The notes below the pieces were generated by a model. That model worked only from the letters and a program-made list of their open reading frames with translations. It ran no database searches and was not told the origin of the DNA. A stretch of 64,000 nucleotides of DNA from Pipra filicauda (taxonomy: Eukaryota > Chordata > Aves > Passeriformes > Pipridae). The stretch is from the NCBI RefSeq assembly GCF_003945595.2, contig NW_024104314.1, forward strand, positions 744,001-808,000, read 5' to 3'. This document shows, one piece after another, positions 34,016 to 47,500 of this stretch; within the stretch, counting starts at the first letter, position 1, and every line of letters begins with the position of its first letter. A program made the translations under genes and the position numbers.

Positions 34016-37000
34016 GTATGTTTTAAATATGTTTTTAAATTATATTAGCAGTAAACATAGCATTTTCCTTTTAAAACTCGAATTTTTGGGAGTTCAGCTG
34101 AGTACAGGTTGTGCTGGTGCCAAATCCGGGTGCTAATTTTCCAGGACTGAGGTGTATGCGTGTTTGCAGGAGAGGGACCTCTGCAAATACAACTTCTGAG
34201 AGTGGCAAAACCAATGTCAGCGTGATCTGCTGGTTATGAAGGGCTGTCAGGTCAGGCCTTTGAGGTTTTGGACCTTCTGTACGTTGTTAATGAATGAAAT
34301 GTGATTTTTAACTTCATTTTTATGTTCCTTGAAAGAGTTAAGTGTCCCAAGCAGCTTGAGTAATGTCTGGAGTAATGAGTTCTCACAGAACTTCGGTGGG
34401 AATTGAGAGCACTTTTGTCTCCTGAGGGTTTGGTTCAGTCAGAATAATTAAACTTCTAAATTCTGGGGGAAAAAGAGGTCTGGAAAGTTGATGGGAAAAG
34501 AGTATTTAATTTAATTTCTCTGGATCACTGTCTCTGATTTAATGGAAGTAATAGCAAGACTGCTTTCTGTAGTACTGGTAACTTGGTTTTAATTTCCCAG
34601 GCAGTTTTCTAATCCCTGTGTTTTTAATGAAACAGAATATAAGAGAAATGTACTGTCAGCATCTCCTGAGGATTTCCCATTTTAGAATATTAAGGTCCCC
34701 ATCTTGTAATACAGTAATCCTATAAGTTGCTAGAACATGGATATAAAGCTAGAATTGCACAACTAGGGTCTTAAAATGCTCATGAGTAAAGCATATGAAG
34801 TGGTGTATTTGATTAAAAAAAGCCCAAGTGTCTTTTAGTTGAAATTATATTTTTTTATAAGAGCCTTAATACTGGAGAGAAGGAAAAGGACTTGTCTCCA
34901 TTTGAAAGCACTTTGAAATCTGTAGAAATACAGCAAAACATCTTTTATTTATGTGTTAGAGCTTTCCAAAGCACTTTTTGCTTGGCCTTTTTCACCCAAA
35001 GAGTGAACCAACAGCTGGAGGGTTGGACAGACTAAAATGCTTGGAGAAAAAAGTAGTTTCTGTGCATTTTAGATCAAGTGATGCTGCAACTTTGCTTGTG
35101 AAGTTCTAACAAGATTCCTGTTTACTGTTTCAATGGCTTTAGAAACACAAACAGAGCTAAAACCATTTTTAACAGTGAATGATTCCAGAACTCCAAAATT
35201 ATTTTCCAGTGAATGGCAGTTTTCATTGTCATTTGATTTATGCAGCATCTGCAGGTCTCTGAAAATTTTCTAAAGGCTTCTAAAAAGTTTTTAAAATCTC
35301 CTTCTAACACCTGTGGCTTAAACTCTTTCAATTTGGGATACCCAAGTGGCTTACATGCACCGAGTACACTGGGAGGTTGTTGTGCTACCCTTTATTTTTT
35401 ATCACGATTTAGGTGAAATTACTGTTGCTCTTGGTTGAAATTTTGCAGTCAGAACTGGGCTATGGCTTTACAATACTGTTCAAAGGTCACTGTTCTTTTA
35501 TTTATGGCTGCCTTTGCCACAGACAGACCTGAATATTAAAACTTTAGGGGCTGTAGAGCACCAGAAGAATGTCCTGTAAAACAGTTCTCCTGAGCTTTCA
35601 AGCAGTTCAGCCTGACCTAAACCTGAATTTTGTGAGTAACTTCAGGGGCTTGGACTTGATCCCAGATTATGGATAACACACATGCAAGCCCAGTAACAGA
35701 CATGGCCTTTCTGGAAGCATTTAGGAACAGCTCCTTTTCCAAGCTGGAAGGGTGAGGCTGCACCAGCAGCTTTGACTGGAGGATGCTCTTGATGAGCTCT
35801 GTGGAAGAAGATTAAGGTGTTTTAATAGAAATTATCGGTGGTATGTGCCACAGTTGCACCTCTTCAATTACACATTTGCTGTTCTATCACATGAATTTAT
35901 TTCCAAGCAAGACTCACTCAGATTTCCAACCACATGTTTTGGTTGCACTGGCCATGAGTGTTTTGTCCCTTGGCAGCATTCCTGTGGCTTCCAGTCCCTT
36001 AGATTTCAACCTGATGCCATCTATGTGTGGCTTGCTGGAAGCATTGTGATAAATGGTGATTAAATGAAAATATCAAATGATATTTATATAATATTTACAT
36101 AAACTTCGAGGAGAAAAAACCCACATTTTTAACCATTTTTAAGTTGGCAGGACACCCATCCTTTTAATGGGAGCACGAGCAAAACCGCTTTTTAAAATCC
36201 TATTTCTGAAGAATGTTGTTCAGCAGAAAGAACTTTCACAAGCAAAGTAAAATATCTGAAGATTTTCCAAGCCAACCTTCTGCTGGAAACATGTCACCTC
36301 TTTGTATTTTTATTTGCATGGATGGATATGGCACCTCCCTTTCCATGTGATTCCAGAGTGGTTTAGACAAGGCCATGATCCTTGGGTCCTGTGCTTCACT
36401 CTGAAGTAAATTATTCAGATGTAAAAGTGTGTCTGGCATTTCTGGTGCAAAGCTGCAGCTTTATGGGACGTGCCATGTTATTGTATGTGCACTATAATGT
36501 TAATTTATACAGCCAGTCAAGTTGTACTGTATGTCTGACAGGGATGTTTGCTGCTTCCCACTTGAACTGGCAGGTTTTTGCATGTGATTCCATGCCTTTC
36601 GTGGCACTATTTTGGAAATTTACCCTAATTATTAGAGAGCCTAAAGGGAATCAGAACTATTGACTGTAAATGGCATTTCAGCTAGCTAAGCATATTATTT
36701 ATGAGCATAAAACTGAAACTGTCCTACTCATTTTCAACAAGTATACATAATTTCAGGTAAATTAAATTGTTTTCTAACCTTTTACCACTTGCAAGCAACT
36801 TTTTGCTGTGAATGTGTGTGCCTCAGAATCTCAGAAAACAACAGAATAAGTGCACACTCTTTGTTGCTTCAACAGATGTGAGGGGAAAATGTATCACTTG
36901 AATGAACAGATGTCTGCTCATGCAGAAGCATCACCCCTTTACAGAGACATGAAATGTTTTTCCATAGTAGCCCTACAGAAATACTCAGAATCTGATATTT

Positions 37001-37522
37001 AACATATTATTGAGAATATATTAAAATTTTTACGTGCCTTTCAGCATTTCCTAGGAAGAAATCTCCCGTGTTCCTTAGCTCTCCCACCAGAAGTCCAATA
37101 AAGACTTTGTCATTAAAATGAAATTTATACTAAAATATAATAATCTAATCTAATTCCTGACACATTCCCAGCTGTGCCAGACATCCTGAAGCTGTAGCAG
37201 CAGGAAGAATTCGATTATATTTTCCCATATTACAATGAAAGAAATGTCAGTCAGAAATATGTCTTCCTGATACACCTCTACAATTGCATAGTTAATTAAA
37301 AAAAAAATCTGTGACTTTAGTTGATATAACAAGATATATTTATTGTATATATTCACCTCTTGCACAGATATTCTAAATATATATTCTGTCTGAAACCAGA
37401 AGTTCTAGTTTTTTATGAAATCTGTTTGTGGAGACGTGGTCTCTTCAGCTTTTACTGTTATTTATCTGATGCTGCATAATGAGTATCATTAAAACTTTGG
37501 GATGGATTTTGTCTGTCTGCAG
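34016..37522. other. Intergenic DNA or intron of the candidate gene
   Basis: AT-rich, with no coding segment supported and no clear repeat family. Confidence 0.5.
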
Positions 37523-37661
37523 AGGTCATATCATGACATTAAAGTGCTCACTGCAGGGAGGAGCTGAAGAAAATTACTTTTACCTTCCAGTTCCACTGCA
37601 TGGCTTTTTTGGGAAATCCTCAGTGCACGTGTTTGGAGAGGATGGAAGGATTATTGAATGA
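37523..37661 (+). CDS. Candidate terminal exon of an unrecognised gene
   Basis: A good acceptor (TTTTGTCTGTCTGCAG) is followed by 46 codons ending in TGA: GHIMTLKCSLQGGAEENYFY, then LPVPLHGFFGKSSVHVFGED, then GRIIE. Its first base completes the Arg codon left by the exon at 33896-34015. An AATAAA lies at 37901-37906. No family recognised; it could be chance or a lncRNA exon. Confidence 0.25.
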
Positions 37662-40600
37662 CTGACAGTCTTTTTGAGCACTGAGAGGAAGGTTTTTCCA
37701 TCATAAATAGTTTAGGGCAAGAAGTAAATGTAGTCAGAGTCGTTGTAAAATGAATCCCTCAGCCTTATGTGGAGCTGGTCAGTGTTTTGTTTAAAAGGGA
37801 AGGTGGTGGCGTGTTTCAAAATGAAACATGTTCAGGGAAACACACCTGTTTCGAAGGAAGGTTTTCTCAGGTTCAGCTTATTATGAGAGAATTGCCCCAA
37901 AATAAATAAGATTACTTCCCTACATCCCTGTATGGACTTGAATGTAGGTCTTCCATGATCAGAGTGGATGCTGAGCTATAAAACCATTGGCTATTGCTTG
38001 GATTCTTTCTTTATCCAACCTATAAATATGACTTTTTACTTTACAGAGAGGAGTTTTGACCCTGAGTTTCCCCATCTCATGGGAATATCCTCTTCATTCA
38101 GCTCTGCTGTTGAGAGAGGTCTGATTTTAATTTTATGCCACGTACGAAGATTATTTTCCATTACATTTTTGGAGGGAAAACTGTTTTCCTTGCGGTTTTA
38201 GTTTTACAACATGAAACAGTAGCATGCAGCCTGAAAATTGCTTGAAATAAGATATGCACTAGTGATTCCAAAGAATATAGCTAAGAGAAATGTCCAGTGT
38301 GAGATGTGCTTTTTTAAAAACATATGTGCTTTGGTCTAGTAAGGCAGGGAGAAAGTCCTAGTCCCCAGTGCAAGTGTATTAATGCCAGGGATTTCTTTCT
38401 ATGCAATTCTATGGTGCACCTGGGTTTTTTTAGGGGTTAACTTGACTGGTGTAGTTGATGTTATCAGTGTGTTGTGTGTAGAATATTCTGTTAAAAGTGT
38501 CATTAAGGAAATTGTGTGTCTTAAATGGTGTTATAACTTTAGGCTCTTTTTTTTTTTGTCCGATCTGACTTCACTAAATCATAATAATGCTCCTCTTAAA
38601 AGTACCAAGACAATATTTCATCAAACTGCATAATCAAGGCTCACACATTACACTTTAAACCACTTTCTAGGACAAAATGTTGTGTTACTGTTGTGAGTTT
38701 TAAACTTTTCTTGTATTTCTCTATCTTAAAAAAGCCAAATTGTATTATCCTTTTAAACTCAAGGAGCTAATGTGTAGGTTTTTAAAGCTGATCAAAAGCA
38801 GTAAAACTGAACTTGGTTGAGATTACTCATAAATCCAGTTTCTGAACTGTGGCACAACCTGTCCTGACTCCATGGAGGTGCACCCAGATGTGAAGTTCAG
38901 GTATTTTAAGGTTGATCCAAGCTGAGCTCTGCCTGGGTGGAAAACCTGCCAACATCTGGACATGAATCCATGTTGTAAGCCAGGAAAATTCTGCTGTGAC
39001 AGAGAATTAGAGTTCTTGGAATGGTTTGAACAAACCCAACTCCTCCCTTGTAGTGTCACACCAATGATTTCTCTCTGTAATGGAGATTCTGTCCTGTTGA
39101 GGGGAGTGTTCTTCAACATGTAAGTTTTTAATACTGTTTCTTTGATTTAACTCTGTTTAAAGAAAAAAAAGTGTTACTTGACTGGTAAATTACTTTTGGT
39201 TGTAGTGTCTTCTGCAATGTTTATATTTCACCAAACAATGTTTGTTTCTAATGTTTGTAAAAAAAAAAAAATGTAATATCACCAGAAGTCAAAAATCAAT
39301 GTTTTCTAATAATGCCTTGTAACTTACCCAGCCTTACAGTACTTCAGACAATTTTCCACCAAAACCGCATCTAGTCACTGGTTGTCACAATTATGAAAAA
39401 TATATATATATTTATAAACCTGTAGCTTCTAGCTGCCATTAAAGATTAATGATACAAATCACGAGCACGTGGTGACTACAAACCTCTTTTTTTTTTTTTT
39501 TAGAGCTGAGAAACCATGATGTCTTTTTTTGTTGGCAGTCTGAAACAATTGTGTTCCAATGCATCTGCTGTGCTTGTGTGAAGACGTGTTGGGATGTACC
39601 TGCACATCTGAAGCAAATATCTGATATTTGGGCCAGGTTTTCTGCCAACCTGTCTTAGGAGGGTTCTCGGTGGAAGCTGCATTTTTTTCTTGTAGGAATA
39701 TTACCATGTTTGAAGGAGACAGGGTGGGATTATCAGTGGGTGTAAATGTAATGTGGCTGCTTTTCTTTAACCTGTACTTTCAAAGCCTTTTTTATAATGT
39801 GGGCAAAAGCCACATGGCCACGAGGAGAAAAAAAATGTTTCGTGTCTATTCTCATGTAATTCGTACAACTTATTTTTCTATCCTCTTTCAGAAACATCTG
39901 CTCGGCTGTCTCATTATTAATATTGTTTTTTGCCTGTGTTCCTTTGGAAGGGCAAACTAATTAAAATTAGCCCTAGATTTCTTTTTTTCCTTTTTAATTT
40001 TTTCCTTCCCCAGAGGGAATGTTTTCTGAGTTGACATCTACCTTATCTTTCCGTTCAAGTAAAAATGAACTCTTAGCCCACATAAATGACAGAACCTAGA
40101 ATTGTTTTCTGAAGGTGCCATAATATAAATATTAGACTGTAATAGTTAGAATAATAGAGTGTAATTTCCCTTTTGTTTGGTGAGGCAGATGCTTTGAATT
40201 TAAAACTGCTGTTATGCTTGAGTGACCTTGAAGTAATGAGATTACAGTTCAGAGTGAAATTGTAATGAAGTCATGGTGGTCTAAAAAAAAAAAACAAGAA
40301 AAGGAATAGTTTTACATTGTTCTTTAGTCTTGGATTAATTTTCCATTTTTTTCACTCCTGAATGGGACAAAATATGACTATGGTAATTCATCTGATGATT
40401 AATCAGCATTACTGTGGATAATCTTATTAATAACAAGTGTTAAAATGTGTGCAGTATTCAGGCAGTTTTACTGTCGATAACAAACTCGATTTCCTAATGT
40501 CCCTCTCTGGCTGTTTCTTGGAGTCCACCAACAGTTTTTGGTGTGACCAATGAGTTGAACTGGCTCAGGGGATGTGTGGAATGCCAGGGCTCTCTCCAGT

Positions 40601-43600
40601 GAGGGCTTGGCACCACCAGAGGCAGCAGGAACAGAGGGCAAGGCCAAAGAGGAGGAACAGGGAGCAAGGGCCTCGTCTTTCAGGGAGCTGTGAGATCAGC
40701 TCAGGTTCTCCTGCAACCTCATCCCAGGAGCTTGGGCTGTTGTCATGACTGAGAGCTGCAGTCCCAACCCCTCCCTGACCTCTGGATGAATGTCTCTTCT
40801 TCCTTGGAACACTCCATGTATCCAGGGGCAGGTAGGGAGGAGAAACAGGGACTGGCTGTGCTGCTTCCAAAGCGTGTCCCTCTGCAAGACTCCCCAGCAG
40901 AAATACTACTGCAGGTCAGATAGAAGCAGGAATATATTAAAGCACCACGTTGTCCTTCAGTTACTCTTTAAACCTATGGAAGGTGAAGGAAGTTGACAAC
41001 AAAACATTCCTATCAAAGCTTTGAACAGCTGAATTCTCTTTTATATTTAACACACTTACCAGGGCAAGCTGGTGCAAGAAATGCCCCTTGGCCTAACAGA
41101 AAGCTGCAGAACTGTTTCAGTGGTAGATGGGGGTGATGTATTGCAGGAAAAAAATGATGTGCAATGGTGATATTATCACCAGTTTTATCAGTGGCTTTGC
41201 CTTACCAGTTGTGGCACAAGGGAGGGCTTCTCAGAACAGCCAGGAGTTGCCAAGAACACTTATTTCTGTCGTTTTCTCTTGATCCAGACCCGTGCAGTGA
41301 AGAAGGGAGGTGGGTGATGGCTGCACAACAGAAGTACTCTTGGGTCTAAGAAGTGCAGACTCATCCTCCTGCCTTGTGGATTGACCTTCATGGTTAGAGA
41401 AAGGTATAAGTGCTGCACTTCCATTAAAATGCATCTCGAAGCAAAATACATTCAACAGCATAAATAATTGAATGCTATAACCAAATGACAAATAAAGCAG
41501 CCTAATAGCAAAGGATGTAGGGTGCTTGTACTGCATTAAAACAGATCAGGTCTGAAGTGACTGAATTATGCTTTGTCAGGAAGAGAGAAACATCGATATA
41601 GTGAGGCAAACTCTGCCCCATCCAGATACCACAGACTCAGTTCTCTGCCAAGGACTGTTCTTAGACTGTGTCGAAGTAGTGTGGGCGAAGTGGAGAAAAT
41701 TATGTTAAGGACACTCCTAAGCTGCTCTCAACGTTTGTCTGTGCCATCTGCAGCATATCTTGCTGGCAATTCATGCTGATGGATATTGCTCGAGAGTCTT
41801 TTACTCCCGTCTCACATCCATGAGGTCCCATTCCCCGGGAATAGCTTGCCAAAGGATGTTGTTTTCCATTAGTCCAGCCACGTGATGATGGGGGGGAATA
41901 AAACGAGGCTTAAGTTAATTCCTTTGTTACATATAGTGCTGTGAGAAGTGCGTTTTAAAGGTTTTCAGTGAAGCGAGATGCGCTTAATATTTTTCCTGAG
42001 CTTGCAGTTGCCCCGGGCGAGGGAGTGACCCGGAGGCTGAGGTGTCACTGCTGAGGTGTCACTGTGACCCGGGGACCCGGCTGGGCGTTCCTCGCCCCGG
42101 CTGGAACGATTTGAGTGCCACCGTGTGGGGAATTCAGGCGACGATTTCCATTTTTAATTGCGGTTATTTGGATCAGCACAGGTCACACCGTTCATGACCT
42201 GAAGCATTCCACCCACGGGTGGCATCCTGTTATTTATTGATTTTGCGATATTCCTGGGGTTTCTTTCTCTTCTCCAAAATATCTAGTGCAGGGGGTGCAA
42301 GTTCCTTTGCCTCTTGCTGTGTGATCTCCACACATCCCAGCTTTAAGCAAAAGAACATCCATTCTCCAGCTGTACACCATGAAAGGTTGAATTTCAGATT
42401 TTCTTTTCAGACAGTTGTCATTTACCCACGTTCATGTACTTAAACTGCTAATACAGTTTAAATGGGCAAAGTTTAAGGAAGAGACCAGATTTGCCAGTTT
42501 TTACTGTTCTCCAGGTCCCTTAGGGCGTTACAGAAATTACTATTTTACTGATCAAAATGAAAGAATACAAATGTTTTTTAAGGAAAAATGGTATAAAAAT
42601 GCATTAAAATGCTCTGGAGTAATCTTTAAAGGGAGATTCACAAGGGTCATGTATTACATGGCAATAAATGATGGGCCTGTTTCTCCCTAAAGCTGGGAAA
42701 AAAAAGGTGGAGGAAACAGTATCAAATAGAAATATTTTCCTGCATTCCTACCTGCATTTGCCTGAACTTGCTGTGTTGGACACAAACTTTCCCTTCCAAA
42801 GTGCACAGGGGGGGTGGAAATCCCAACTGATGCAGGGAGCCTGTAAGAGGCTGGGATCAAGCTCCCAGCTCTCTGGGCCCTGGATGTTGCCACAGTAAAT
42901 ATTGCATGGCAGTGTGAATAATGGATAAGTACTGAGGGTTTTTAAAACATTTACACTGGGTTTACAAGAGCCTTTTGTTTAATCAACCACTGCCAAGTCA
43001 GAATTCCTATGGACCAGTCAAAACCCCTCTTGCCCCTTAGTCACTGTGCAGTTTAACTCCTGTGGTGATGATGGAACTGTACTAAAGACACAGTTGATTC
43101 TCTCTTGGCAGGGCTTTGATCTGTGACTTGTGTAGGGAAAATCTTCTCCTAGGATTTAAAGCAAAAAAACCCCACCAAACCAATTACTTTGACATCCCTT
43201 CAGATCATAAAAGAAACCCTCTTTTTACACATTAGAGAAGTTTCCGTATGACCAGCAGTGCATTTCTGCCTTTTAGAAGGGCTGTGATTCACATCCTTTT
43301 AGAAGAAGGAACTTTCAAAGGAATATGGATTTTGCCTGATACAAATTAAGCATTCCCCTGCTTCCTCTTAGATCAACTTAGTTCCGTGCTTAGCTGCTAA
43401 CAACCATTTTAAAATCGTGGAAAGAAGTTTTAGACCAAAACTCTGCGGTATTATCGTGTTTTCCTGAAGTGCAGGTGTGTGCAACTCAACCTCACCCTCA
43501 GATGTCCCATCACCTTTGAGTGCACAGTTGTGGGGTTGTTAAATATTCAGTCTAATGGAATCAGCTGCTTTAGTTTACTGGTTTGCAAAGGGAGTTTTGG

Positions 43601-44400
43601 TTTCAGTTGCCTACTTGCTACAGACACACGTGGATAGATGATGTGTCAAACTATTGCTGATCACACAATTTACACAAGTCTCTGCTCTTCTGAAATCACC
43701 ACAAGATGTAGAATCAGTTCCTTAATTATTTGTGTCTTACATAGTGTTCACTGGGCAAAAACACAGCCTAAAGAATCCACCCTAGAACCTTGAAAAACTA
43801 TCATTGCATGAGCTTTGCATACCAAGAAAGCACAGAAATGGGAAGACAAAGGCCAGACCTGCTGCCTCCCAGGCATAATCAACTACATAACAGGTGATTA
43901 TGTAGTAAAACAAGAAGTGAAAACAGAGCATTAATAGATTCTGTAAAGAAGTAAAAATCACGCAGAGAGGTAGCTGATATGGCTTCTCCTTTTTTTTGGC
44001 ATCACCTTTGCAACTCTAAGTAGGAAGAATACGAGGACATTAGGGAGACACTGCTTTCCCACATCTTGGGAACAATAAAAAGGTATTTCAGGGAAAGCTG
44101 TAGCCCAGGTTACAAGTAGAGTCATGTTCCTGCCACAAAATTACCATATTAAGGCTGTTGTTACTAAATTTGATGTCAAATGAATCTAGGGAAGTATATA
44201 TTTTAGCCAATTTTGTTTCCCCAGAACATTCTGAAGCTACATGAATCAGACAACAGAATAAAAAACCCTCTCAAGTACACAGAGGTGGAACATCTTTATC
44301 ACTGCAATTATTTATGGTCTTGTGTATATGATCATAAGTGGTATTTTTCAGGTTGCCAGGTCTGGATATTCTGTATTTCCTCAATACAGTTTGATGACAA
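37662..44400. other. Intergenic stretch up to GCSH
   Basis: No gene supported. AT-rich DNA with A/T runs near 39250, 39490 and 40285 and an (AT)n near 39400. I looked for the C16orf46 orthologue expected between ATMIN and GCSH and did not recognise it. The GCSH 3'UTR occupies an unknown part of the right end. Confidence 0.55.
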
Positions 44401-44425
44401 ACTACACTGAAATATTTTATATGAA

Positions 44426-44431
44426 TTTATT
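44426..44431 (-). terminator. AATAAA close to the GCSH stop
   Basis: TTTATT on the top strand is AATAAA on the GCSH strand, only 14 nt after the stop codon. It would give an unusually short 3'UTR, so a more distal signal is more likely. Confidence 0.2.
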
Positions 44432-44444
44432 TCATTATTCCAGC

Positions 44445-44542
44445 TCAGTCCTCAATGGATTTTATGTATTTCTCATAGGCATCTTCAGTCATCAGTTCAT
44501 CAAGTTCAGCAGGGTTTGCCACAGTCATCTTGATAAGCCAAC
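44445..44542 (-). CDS. GCSH: GCSH exon 5 with stop
   Basis: Reads [20 protein letters not shown] and then [12 protein letters not shown] before TGA. Acceptor CCACAG. Confidence 0.96.
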
Positions 44543-47500
44543 CTGTGGTTAGGAAATTAAAAAGAAAGAGTTGCTAATATCCTACAAGGAAATTCATTCA
44601 TGTTCCTGCCTTAGGAAAGCACTCCCAGCAGCACATCAGCCCTGGATCACCAGAGAATCAACTGGATTTTTGTGCAGGCAAAACAACACTTCAGTATTTT
44701 AAAAAAATCAACAACCAACCAACCTGTCATAAGAAATGGCCTTTTGAGTCAGACCAATTGTCTAATTTAGTGCTGGCTCTGACAGTGGCATTAAGGAGAC
44801 ACTGTCTGGAAAGAAATAGAGGAGCCTGACCCCTCAGGATCATGAGCTGGTACAAGATCCAAGAAACAGAAATGCAGTCAAGGGAAATACATTTAAATTC
44901 AACCACAGTCTGTGTCTGAAAAGAACCCCTTGTAAAACAGCTTGTCAGAGACAAGGCTGTGATAATGCTCTCATGTTACATTTCACTGGGCTTGAACTAT
45001 ATCCAATTCAATATATTCCATTTAAGTCTCCACACCATTACATTGGAAGAATAGGAATTGCAGAGCCATTTATGACAGCAATAATCTCAGAGGTATTCGT
45101 TACTGGAAGATAAAAATGACATCTTACCATCTTGATAACAAGATTTATTGACAAGCCCTGGATTATCTGCAAGGGCACCATTAATCTCAGTTACCTCTCC
45201 TGTGAGAGGAGAGTAGAGTTCACTAGCAGCTTTCACACTTTCCAAAGCCCCAAACTCATCTGAAACAGAGAATAGGATTGAATGTTTTTAAGAGGAAAAC
45301 ACAGAGCACTTCAGTTCTTTTAGTCAGACGTTCTGATGATGATCCAACCAGTGAAATGTCTTGATTTTGAGCAAGAAAATCTGTCAAATAATCTGTCACC
45401 CACTTTATGACAATGATCAGGAGTATTAAATTTGATGTTTATGCCTCTGAATTATTCTGGGGAATGTGCCCATCACTGGCTACTACAGAAGGGACAGAAA
45501 TCCCTACATTTGGTGAATCCTTTGGCTAAAGCCCCACAGCACGTGATAGGATATCAGGTTAGAAGGAACAACATCCAGCCCTTGCTGCACGACACCTAAA
45601 CCTGCCTTTTATGTACAATTTAAACCTTTCTATACATAACTTGGTTACAAAATAGACACAGCCACAATTTCAGGAATCCCACTTTTCCTTCAGAAACACT
45701 ATTAAGTGTTGGATCTGCACTCACTGGAACACACACATTAGTATTGAGGAGCCCCACGCTGGGAGCACCCAGCAGCTCTTCCCTTTCTCCTGTTTTGTAG
45801 GAAAGGGTGCCTGGAGCAATGTCAGCCCAGAGCAGCTCTAAGCCACAAGCAAACAAGACAGAGGCTGAAGGAGCTGTCAGAAGAGTAGATAGGCATCAGC
45901 ACAAGGGATCTGAGAACAGCTTGTTCTGGGAAAGCTTGGAATTAGACTAAGGCCAGAAGGAGGAGAAAAGAGGAGAACTTCAAAGGAAACGGAATTCCTT
46001 CAGATAAAGCAAAACTACAAGTTGGTTAATTAAAATCCTAAACAGAAGGACTTTTTGTCTAAGGGTCACCATTTAATGTGATGCAGTGGATTTGGCCAAA
46101 ACAGTCTGATACAACCTACTCCACAGGAAGGATGGCAGAAGAAAGGCCTCCTACTTTACCTCATAATCTACATTCCTTTTTTGCAGTGTCTGAAGCTCAT
46201 GACAATCCTTCCTTCATATCCTAGTGAGGCAGCTCCCTGTGTGACACAGGAAAAGGCTTTTCCTTTCTACCTGTTAATGCTCCCTCTTCTTTAACATGCA
46301 AAATTACAGAACTGAATGGTGAAGAACGTAACAATTTGTACATTGCTAAGGAGCAAAACCCTGTGATTACATCTGATACACCAAAATTACTGAGTCTGGA
46401 TATTTGTGGAAAAATTAGGGTTTGACATCAATTAAATGTTTCACATCGTGCAACTCACAAATGTGTTAACTGGAGAAGTACAAATAAATACTTGCAAGTC
46501 CAAATCAAAGCATAAATATCTTAAAAACAGATTATACATAAAATTATTAAAAGAAATATTTCAAGTATTTTATTTTTAAATAAATTTCTTCGCCATTCAA
46601 GCAGCAGATATTTTCTGCTACCAAGCACTGTCTGACAGAATTTGAAATTAAAGCAGCCTCTTGCAGAAATACTGGAATTTATTTTGCATCCAGAAGCTTT
46701 ATAATGGTATTAATGACCATAAATATTAATTCATAAAATTCATCTTTGCAAAGGAAGGGTGGGATGAATAGAATAATTACTTCATTAGCAACTAGAGCTG
46801 AAACTCACCGTGTTTACTCAATTTTGTCCCAATTTCTGGAAGACTACAGTAAACAACGTCTCCTAATGCTTCCTTAAAAGAAAAACAAAAGCATACCTTA
46901 AGGAAAGTATACATAGCAGAGAGCTGATACAGTAACTCTGGAATCTGTGTATAAGCACTTTCTAGATTTAGTTCTCATCTTTAAGCATTACGTGGTTTTC
47001 ACTTTTTCTTTTTAAACACTTAACATGAAAAAACTGGATTGTTTTATCATGGCCCAAATGCCAAATTACTGCTTCTCTATTACAGTGCTAATAACCCTCA
47101 GGCTCAGTTTATATGCAGATTCCTTCTGGCAGAATGAGGAATAACATCTGCTCACCTTCTTAGCATCAGTCACAGTAACAACTGTTTCAAAGGACAAAGT
47201 TCCCAATGTTTTGAGGGAATTATCTTTTTGTTACAAAGCACAGAGGATTTACTTCCAGTGCAATCTGAAAGAAGGTTCAGTGATTCCTTCGCAGAGACAG
47301 GGACAACTGGAGAGCTGTTAACACACCGTTTGCCCTCAATGGCTTAATTGGGACCCTTATCACCATAAGAATTGGCTCAGCTCTTCCCTGACACAGGTAC
47401 CCTATCTCACCAAAGACCAGGGATCTCAAATGTTATCCACAGAGAACTGAGATCACAGGAAATGCTGCTTGTCCTAAGAAACATTCATTCCACCTATTGA

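Noticed and set aside
39628..39960. Plus-strand 110-codon frame rich in aromatic residues
   Set aside because: Composition reflects T-rich DNA; no motif, no splice partner and no family resemblance.
40560..40900. Possible repeat or gene in a G+C-richer patch
   Set aside because: The frames overlap without a consistent one, and I could not match it to CR1 or any gene.
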